Assembly: GCA_036381255.1 (NCBI GenBank)
Contig: DASVDG010000106.1
Location: forward strand, 1 to 64,000
From: CALBZE01 sp036381255
GTDB lineage: Bacteria > Gemmatimonadota > Gemmatimonadetes > Longimicrobiales > RSA9
Length of the DNA: 64,000 nt
Reading direction: 5' to 3'
The position numbers were made by a program, and so were the translations under genes. Positions 42,899-48,353 of the stretch are shown here, piece by piece. The notes beneath the pieces were generated by a model, which was not told where the DNA came from, did not search any database, and saw only the letters and a list, made by a program, of their open reading frames with translations. How positions within the stretch are numbered: position 1 is the first letter of the stretch; each line of letters starts with the position of its first letter.

Positions 42899-43255
42899 AT
42901 GGGGATTGTAGATACCGTTAAGGATGTGGCGAAGCTGGTTCAGCGGGCGGATAACATCGAACTGTATGGTAAGATTCTGGAGCTACAGTCTCAGATCATG
43001 GGGCTCCTTGAGGAAAACCGTGATCTGAAAGAACAACTGCGCGAGCTTCGCGATAACAGTGACTTTCGGACCAGCCTTGTGTTTGAGGGCAACTGTTACG
43101 TTCGAGACACAGAGGCAGGGAGGGAGCACTATTGCAGCAAGTGCCTCGACGCAGAGGGCAAAGCGATTCGCTTGCAGCGACTTGATCGAGGCTTACTGTA
43201 TTGTCCTTCGTGCCAACGGTCGGCACCCGGTAGCGGATACGACAACGAGTGGTGA
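42899..43255 (+). CDS. Moron-type coiled-coil/zinc-ribbon protein (118 aa)
   Basis: The only plus-strand gene inside the structural block. ATG 42899 follows CCGGAGGGAGCT. The product starts GIVDTVKDVAKLVQRADNIELYGKILELQ and continues as a coiled coil (IMGLLEENRDLKEQLRELRD) before a C-terminal metal-binding part: YCSKCLDAEGKAI and LLYCPSCQ. Proteins of this design are widespread, often next to mobile elements, and have no known function. Opposite orientation and its place between terminase and portal blocks mark it as an added cargo gene that may be expressed in the lysogen. Confidence 0.75.
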   Translation: MGIVDTVKDVAKLVQRADNIELYGKILELQSQIMGLLEENRDLKEQLRELRDNSDFRTSLVFEGNCYVRDTEAGREHYCSKCLDAEGKAIRLQRLDRGLLYCPSCQRSAPGSGYDNEW

Positions 43256-43263
43256 AGGAACGA

Positions 43264-44814
43264 TTATAGGGCTATCAAACCGCGTTCTGTATAGACGCTC
43301 TTGGCCCCGTTGTCGGCCATCACGCCAGAGAGGGCCATAATCGAGGCAACGACGCCATCAATTCTTTCGGTCGATTTCGATTTATCGGGCTTGATGTTGC
43401 CCGCCGGGTCGGTCTTAATGGCTACCGAGCCGATCATCCACGCCAGCACCGGGTTGCCATCGTGCGCAATGGCACCGCTTATGATTCGCCGCTCGAACTC
43501 CTTGGAAGGCTCGTTCATGGAGATGAAGCCTTGCCGCATTTGGGTAAGTCGGTGGCCATCGGCTTCGCTTAGCTGCGTGGCCAGTTGGGTGGCGTTCCAC
43601 GGGTCAAAGCGGATCTCTCGAATCCCGTACTTCCTGCCAAGAGCGTTGATGTCGGATCGGATGCGGTCGTAATCCACAACGTCGCCATCCGTTACCGTAA
43701 CGAGTCCCTGCCGCGCCCATAGCTCATAAGGCACCCGGTCCCGGCGGTCCTTTAGCTTGGCCTCCGGTATCCAGAAGAAGGGTAGGAGGTAGGTAGGTTC
43801 ATCCTCGAAGCGAGGCGGGAAGGCGAGAACGAGCGCGGAAATATCTGTTGTGGTGGAGAGGTCAAGCCCGCCATAGCAAGCACGCCCGGACAGGTCGGGA
43901 AACTCCCGCTCGCATGCGGCCCAATCCTCAATTTTGATCCATCGCGTTACCTGCTGCGTCCACTGGTTCAGGTGGAGCCGCCGGAATGTGTTCTCATAGG
44001 AAGGTTCTGCTTCGGCCCGCTTCGCTTCCGCCGCTAGGTACTCTTCCCGAACGGAGATCCCCAAACCGGGGTTTGCCTTTTTCCAAGTCTGCGGGTCGCG
44101 GTAATCATCGTCAGGGCCAGCCGAGTAGATAACGGGAAGGAACGAGTCATCCAGAATGACTCCATCCCGTACCTGTTCGGCATACCGATGAAGCTCCCAT
44201 GCAATGCTGTTCGGATCATAAACGCCCGCTGTCGTAATTAGGAACTCGACGGGCTGAGATCGCGCGCCAATGCTAGTGTGGAGCGTGTCGTACAGGTCCC
44301 GGTTCGGCTGAACGTGTAGCTCGTCAAAGATGATCCCGTGCGAGTTGAACCCGTGCTTTGTCCCGGCATCCGCCGAGATGACCTTGTAGCTCGAACCCGT
44401 CGAGGGTACGACGATGGACCGCTTGAAGATCTTGGCTCGCCGACGAAGGGCGGGGCTCGCTTCTACCATCGCCTTGGCAATCTCAAAGCTGATGGCCGCT
44501 TGGTCCCGATCTCCCGCCGCGCTGTAGATTTCCGCCCCCGGCTCGCCATCGGCAAAGAGGAGGTAGAGGGCCACGCCTGCGGCTAGGGTGGTCTTACCGT
44601 TCTTGCGGGGAATCTCGACGTAGCAGGTTCGATAACGGCGGGTGCCGTCCGCACGCTTCCAGCCGAACAAGGGCCGGATGATCTCGTTTTCCTGCCACTT
44701 GTCTAGGACGAATGGTTGACCTGCAAGCTCGCCCTTACTGTGCCTTAGAAACCGCCGGAAGAACTCAACCGCTCGATTCGCTTCCTCCTCGTCAAAGTAG
44801 AACTCGCCCTGCAT
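43264..44814 (-). CDS. Terminase large subunit (HK97/Terminase_1 type)
   Basis: A 516-residue motor/nuclease. ATPase part: Walker A-like VEIPRKNGKTTLAAG, Walker B GIIFDELH, and the coupling motif LITTAG. Nuclease part: acidic residues in GGLDLSTTTDISALV, IRFDPWNATQLA and ERIDGVVASIMAL. It pumps DNA into the prohead and cuts it. It starts 6 bp after the small-subunit stop and converges on the zinc-ribbon gene. Confidence 0.95.
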   Translation of the reverse strand: MQGEFYFDEEEANRAVEFFRRFLRHSKGELAGQPFVLDKWQENEIIRPLFGWKRADGTRRYRTCYVEIPRKNGKTTLAAGVALYLLFADGEPGAEIYSAAGDRDQAAISFEIAKAMVEASPALRRRAKIFKRSIVVPSTGSSYKVISADAGTKHGFNSHGIIFDELHVQPNRDLYDTLHTSIGARSQPVEFLITTAGVYDPNSIAWELHRYAEQVRDGVILDDSFLPVIYSAGPDDDYRDPQTWKKANPGLGISVREEYLAAEAKRAEAEPSYENTFRRLHLNQWTQQVTRWIKIEDWAACEREFPDLSGRACYGGLDLSTTTDISALVLAFPPRFEDEPTYLLPFFWIPEAKLKDRRDRVPYELWARQGLVTVTDGDVVDYDRIRSDINALGRKYGIREIRFDPWNATQLATQLSEADGHRLTQMRQGFISMNEPSKEFERRIISGAIAHDGNPVLAWMIGSVAIKTDPAGNIKPDKSKSTERIDGVVASIMALSGVMADNGAKSVYTERGLIAL

Positions 44815-44820
44815 AGCGGG

Positions 44821-45270
44821 TTACTTCCTGACCGCGAAGAAGTCGTCATCGTCTTCCTTCGGCTCAGCAACGACGCGGTTTCGAGCCGCCGGGGAAAGGC
44901 CAAGCTCCGTGGCAAGTCGGCGGACCTGATCGAGCGCCTTGTCAGCGATGGTTAAGAACGGGCTTTTTTGCTCATAGCCTGACGGGCTGACCATCGTCAT
45001 GCCGTGCCGCTTGAGCTTCTTCTCGGCCTCGCAGTAGCGGCCCCACGCCGCGCAGTACATGGCCAGAACGGCAAGATCCACTTTGGCGAGGAGGCCAAGG
45101 GCGTCTAGCTCCGGAACAATGCGCTTCCACTCTTTTCGCGCCTCTCCGCGCATCCAAGTGGGCATTTCCGGAGTGGTTTGAGCCGGTTTCGGGCCGGTTT
45201 TCGGCAGCTTTCGCTTGCCCGGATTGCCCGCAAGTCGCTTCATTGCAATGCTTTTTGGTGGATTTGGCAT
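44821..45270 (-). CDS. Terminase small subunit (P27 family)
   Basis: A 149-residue protein starting PNPPKSIAMKRLAGNPGKRKLPKTGPKP, the P27-family signature (K.L.GNPGKR.L), followed by MPTWMRGEARKEWKRIVPELDALGLLAKVDLAVLAMYCAAWGRY and an acidic end. It recognises phage DNA for packaging. Its start lies behind an unbroken run of eight G (minus strand), which serves as ribosome binding site. Confidence 0.9.
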   Translation of the reverse strand: MPNPPKSIAMKRLAGNPGKRKLPKTGPKPAQTTPEMPTWMRGEARKEWKRIVPELDALGLLAKVDLAVLAMYCAAWGRYCEAEKKLKRHGMTMVSPSGYEQKSPFLTIADKALDQVRRLATELGLSPAARNRVVAEPKEDDDDFFAVRK

Positions 45271-45365
45271 AAGACCCCCCCCTGTAGTTTGAACTGCGGT
45301 CGCGTGAAAACAGGTTGGGGGCGGTCCCGGCCTCGTGGGTGCCAGAGATTTGACCCGCCCTCCCC

Positions 45366-45686
45366 CTACTCGCGCCGCTCGTTGTCTTTTCGTCGGTTAT
45401 GGTGTGAAGCACAGAGGCTTCGGAGGTTGGACCGAACTAGCCGAAGGTCCGGCCTATCGCGGATTGGGATGATGTGGTCAACGTGTTCGGCTGCTGTGAT
45501 CCGGCCTTCTTCGAGGCAGAACCGGCAGATTGGTTCTTCGGCCAGAACAAGGAGCCGCAGTTTTCGCCATACGGCATCGTAGCCGCGTTGGGCTGCGCTC
45601 CTTCGGTTGTCTTTTCGTTTGTGCCTCCGGCAATCTCGTTGGCCACAGCCGGGGAAGGTGCAGGCGGTCGGTATTCTACGCGGCAT
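45366..45686 (-). CDS. HNH endonuclease, packaging-associated
   Basis: A 106-residue nuclease from ATG 45686 (PRRIPTACTFPGCGQRDC). It has ERRSAAQRGYDAVWRKLRLL-like NRRSAAQRGYDAVWRKLRLLVL, then PICRFCLEEGRITAAEHVDHIIPI with the HNH His pair, and NLRSLCASHHNRRKDNERR. Small HNH proteins next to P27-type terminases stimulate cos cleavage by the terminase in HK97-like phages. Its ATG overlaps the end of the sigma-like gene by 11 bp. A 95-bp gap before terS may hold the cos site. Confidence 0.9.
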   Translation of the reverse strand: MPRRIPTACTFPGCGQRDCRRHKRKDNRRSAAQRGYDAVWRKLRLLVLAEEPICRFCLEEGRITAAEHVDHIIPIRDRPDLRLVRSNLRSLCASHHNRRKDNERRE

Positions 45687-47016
45687 TTCTGGCCCGCCTA
45701 CGTCGTCGGTACTCCTTCGTGTAATCTGCGTGTCCCTTCCGGCACGCCTCACAGCGACAGCCCCGGCAGTACATGCTATGAGTGCCGTGTTCGGCTGGCT
45801 TGCGGAGCCTATTGGGTTCGCGGGCACGCCGCTTCTTTGGTGCTTCCTTCTTCTCGGCTTCAAACTTCTTCGCTTCCCGGCGAGCCTGCTTCTTCCGCCG
45901 CCGTTCCTGCGCCTCACGTCGCCACGCTTCGCCGCCCTGCTTCATCGGCTCGGGATCTATCCTCGCAGTCTTGGCCTTCTCCCTCTCCTGCTTGGCCCGC
46001 TCCTTAGCCTGTCGTTTCTCCTCTCGGCAGGCTGAACAAACTCCCCCGCGTAAGTCCTCGATAGGCTGCATTATGTCGCACGTCCGGCACGCTCGTTTCT
46101 TGGGACGATTCCGTGCCCCCCGTTCTTGCGCCTTGGCGTTGTTGCAGGCGCGACAGCGTACCTTGGTGTCGTGCCTAAACTTCAATGCGGGTTTCTCCCC
46201 GCAGTTTTCACAAATCCAGTGCTCGCCGTTCTCAACCGCCTCAAGCCATCTATCGTACATATTTCGGTTGAAGCGGATGCTAGGCGATTCGCAGTCAAGG
46301 CAACGGTCAGTGTTCCAACCGAAGTGGGATGCTTGGAGCGTATCGCCACAGCGGGAGCAGGTTCGGGTTACGCCAGCCTTGACGGCCAAAAGATGGCCAA
46401 CGCGCCGGATGATTAGCCGCTCATAGGTTTCCCCGTGTTCGCCGTGGCGTCCGGCTAGAATCGCCTCTCCCCGCTTCCTGTCTGCTTCGGGTAGCTCGTC
46501 AACCCACTCTGCAAGCTGTGTGTGGAGCCGTTCCACATCGATTGCTTCGAGGATGGCATCCTCTCCGTGTGACCCGGCCATGACAACGCCCTCGCGGGTA
46601 TCCGTCTGGCCCTCGTCATCCCATTCCAAGAGGCCATCCGCAGAAGGCGAAATCCAAGAGATGTTGCCGTCCTCATCTACCTGCATCCCAAAAGCAACGA
46701 GCTGGTCAAGCGAGGCATAACGCGGCGGGTCATGGACCTTTTCACCGCCACGCCAAACCGTCCTTCCGCTGTATATGTCGCCCGTTCGGTAGCTCGTCAG
46801 GTAGGAAAGAACGCTGTTCCTTATGACGTTTCTGCAATAGGCGTCTAGGTTCGTTGTCACTCTCTCGGGAAAGACGGTAAGAAGGGCCATGCGGGCTTCC
46901 TGCTGGCAATCTTCCTGCAAGCCAATGTCCCATGTGTACTTCGCTGCAATCTTCCGGATAACGGGCTCGTACTTTTCTATGAACTCAACCCAATCCGGAT
47001 CTCTATTCCATTCCAT
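45676..47016 (-). CDS. Sigma-70 region 2-like protein with multiple zinc-binding motifs
   Basis: A 446-residue protein. Residues 14-80 (YEPVIRKIAAKYTWDIGLQ, DCQQEARMALLTVFPE, LDAYCRNVIRNSVLSYL, TSYRTGD) resemble sigma-70 region 2, the part that binds core polymerase and the -10 element. From residue 220 there are CxxC pairs: C220/C223 with C239/C242, C269/C272 with C288/C291, C310/C313 with C327/C330, then a lysine/arginine-rich helix, and a final HGTHSMYCRGCRCEACRKGHADY block common in phage proteins. I see no clear region 4. It is the first gene of the late region, followed by HNH, so a role in late transcription is plausible; this is inference. Confidence 0.65.
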   Translation of the reverse strand: MEWNRDPDWVEFIEKYEPVIRKIAAKYTWDIGLQEDCQQEARMALLTVFPERVTTNLDAYCRNVIRNSVLSYLTSYRTGDIYSGRTVWRGGEKVHDPPRYASLDQLVAFGMQVDEDGNISWISPSADGLLEWDDEGQTDTREGVVMAGSHGEDAILEAIDVERLHTQLAEWVDELPEADRKRGEAILAGRHGEHGETYERLIIRRVGHLLAVKAGVTRTCSRCGDTLQASHFGWNTDRCLDCESPSIRFNRNMYDRWLEAVENGEHWICENCGEKPALKFRHDTKVRCRACNNAKAQERGARNRPKKRACRTCDIMQPIEDLRGGVCSACREEKRQAKERAKQEREKAKTARIDPEPMKQGGEAWRREAQERRRKKQARREAKKFEAEKKEAPKKRRAREPNRLRKPAEHGTHSMYCRGCRCEACRKGHADYTKEYRRRRRARNAA

Positions 47017-47178
47017 TGCTTCACCTGCCTATCAAACAAGCGTTTCAGTCTCAGTGTTGGGGCGAAGGCGGGGGAAGCCATCCGGTGTTGTTTCCGTTGG
47101 TGCCACTTGCGGGAAGTCGGGAGAGAGTCGGGGAAGGTGGCCAGAAGGACGAGCCTGTTTCTTCTAGTAAGTAGAGGA

Positions 47179-47304
47179 TTACTTACCTCGTAAGTATTAA
47201 CTTGCTTCGTAAGCTGTTACTGACCTCGTCTTTACTAGAATCTTCTTCCTGCAAATGGCTAGAACCTGATTACCTCGTAAGTAATGCTTGCTCCGTAGTT
47301 ACTG
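47179..47304. repeat. Iteron-like direct repeats (consensus ACTTRCYTCGTAAG)
   Basis: Five related sites share CYTCGTAAG: TTACTTACCTCGTAAGTA (47179-47196), ACTTGCTTCGTAAGCT (47200-47215), TACTGACCTCGTC (47218-47230), GATTACCTCGTAAGTAA (47269-47284) and GCTTGCTCCGTAGTTA (47286-47301). The shared TCG falls at 47188, 47207, 47226, 47275 and 47293, giving steps of 19, 19, 49 and 18 bp. Site one is also a dyad (TACTTAC/GTAAGTA). They could be replication iterons or an operator array. Confidence 0.65.
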
Positions 47305-47652
47305 GAAGAAGTCCTTCTGTTTTCTCTTTCCGTGTATCTCGGTTGGCCACTGTTTGGGATCTACCGTTCTTTCTTGAGTACACCCGGCCCATTAGACCGG
47401 AGTATTCCCGCCTTCGTTGTGTCCTGTTGCTCGCGATGCCATCCGCTGCCCTTCTCAGTGTCACCTAACTCCTACCTAGCGCATGCCCTTACGCTCGGGG
47501 TGGGGGATCATGCCCTGCTGTACCGCCCTTGGCTCGGGGTGGGTAAGCGGCCCCTGTATTCGGTAGGAGGTCGAGCGGCTTAGCGGTTTTCCGACGGGGG
47601 AGCGTCGTCTTACGCCAGCGGCCAACTCATCGCGATATGTCTCCTTCTCCCC

Positions 47653-47684
47653 ATTAAGTCCTAGGCAAGCCCCGCAAAACGCAG
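47653..47684 (-). promoter_or_regulatory. 32-bp promoter-like motif, copy 4 (sigma/packaging unit)
   Basis: On the minus strand CTGCGTTTTGC begins at 47684 and TAGGACTTAAT ends at 47653. The next large minus-strand gene is the sigma-like one at 47016, 636 bp away, so this copy would give a long leader through the iteron region. Its flank GAGATTTC..GAAAAA matches copy 2. Confidence 0.6.
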
Positions 47685-47856
47685 TTTTTCGCCGAAATCT
47701 CCTTCGGCGCTTCACTTATATACTTCTGCGCTGCCGTCTGTAGGACATTCCTTCGACGGCTGGCCACTCTGTCCTAGCTGTCGAAGCGGAGAAGTACACA
47801 AATGCGGCAAACAACCGCCATTGAGAGGAGAACGGAAATGGTAGGATGATACAGAG

Positions 47857-48012
47857 ATGGCTAAGGAGCGGTCGCCAGATCCGATCATTGAACGAGTTTA
47901 CAAGCCGGATAGAATGGCGCAGACCCAAGCCGTGTTGATCTTGGTTCGGCGTCTAATGGAGCTAGAGCAGGGGAAGGGCGTCGTTGACATGCCCTGTGCG
48001 GCGTGCCTTTGA
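47857..48012 (+). CDS. Small phage protein (51 aa), first plus-strand gene
   Basis: ATG 47857 to TGA 48012 encodes AKERSPDPIIERVYKPDRMA, QTQAVLILVRRLMELEQGKG and a C-terminal VVDMPCAACL. The upstream TAGGATG is a weak ribosome binding site. It lies just ahead of the RHH-integrase operon and in the same direction. The helical QAVLILVRRLMELEQ core looks like a genuine protein. Function unknown; an excision helper is one possibility. Confidence 0.5.
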   Translation: MAKERSPDPIIERVYKPDRMAQTQAVLILVRRLMELEQGKGVVDMPCAACL

Positions 48013-48020
48013 CGGTCCCC

Positions 48021-48064
48021 TTGCGTCGGTGCATAGAACATGCTAGTATGTACTAGCGCATGTT
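48021..48064 (+). promoter_or_regulatory. Promoter with overlapping palindromic operator for the RHH-integrase operon
   Basis: TTGCGT (48021-48026), a 17-bp gap and TAGTAT (48044-48049) form a sigma-70-type promoter. The -10 lies inside a near-perfect dyad AACATGCTAGTA-TG-TACTAGCGCATGTT (48037-48064). A repressor bound there, most simply the RHH protein made from this operon, would block polymerase. Confidence 0.65.
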
Positions 48065-48131
48065 GGTGCCCAGATAGGTGGTTGCACTAACCCGCGTTGA
48101 TGATCCGTAACCCGTTTCTTGGAGGGACGCG

Positions 48132-48353
48132 ATGCCGCGCAAGGGCAGGGTGAAGAAGTCGCAGCTTGGGACATACATCCCGGAAAGTCTGCACGAAGCA
48201 ATCAGGGAGTTTAGCGACGAGTCGGGTATCTCTATCGCCCGGATCGTGGAGGATGCATTGCGGATGTATCTCAGGGCAAAGGGGCGGGATGACGAACCGG
48301 GATGGTTGGCTCGGTTCAATCTTCCTGCTGAGGAAGTGGAGGATTTGGATTAA
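48132..48353 (+). CDS. Ribbon-helix-helix DNA-binding protein (73 aa)
   Basis: ATG 48132 follows TTGGAGGGACGCG. The product has a basic start (PRKGRVKKSQLGTYIPESLH), then EAIREFSDESGISIARIVEDALRMYLRA, the strand-helix-helix pattern of CopG/Arc-type regulators, and an acidic tail. The TAA overlaps the integrase ATG (TAATG), so the two are translationally coupled. It probably represses the operon through the dyad at 48037-48064, and could also act as a directionality factor for excision. Confidence 0.8.
   Translation: MPRKGRVKKSQLGTYIPESLHEAIREFSDESGISIARIVEDALRMYLRAKGRDDEPGWLARFNLPAEEVEDLD

Larger units (their letters stand above)
47017..47856. other. 840-bp phage control region without a supportable gene
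   Basis: Between the minus-strand late genes and the plus-strand integrase side. It holds the iteron-like repeats (47179-47304), a pair of CTCGGGGTGGG repeats near 47493-47543, and promoter-like motif copy 4. Open frames of 64-88 codons on both strands lack ribosome binding sites and family resemblance. A 6-codon frame behind GAAGGAG follows motif copy 4 on the minus strand. Confidence 0.5.

Noticed and set aside
45687..45917. Longer N-terminus for the HNH nuclease
   Set aside because: This part overlaps the 3' end of the sigma-like gene in another frame and has Arg-rich shadow-like composition; ATG 45686 gives a normal HNH length.
47202..47715. Open frames of 64-88 codons on both strands in the phage control region
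   Set aside because: They overlap iterons and the 32-bp motif, have no ribosome binding sites and read like chance translations.
47716..47928. 70-codon minus-strand frame with hydrophobic stretch
   Set aside because: Antisense to the better-supported 51-residue plus-strand frame and without a ribosome binding site.
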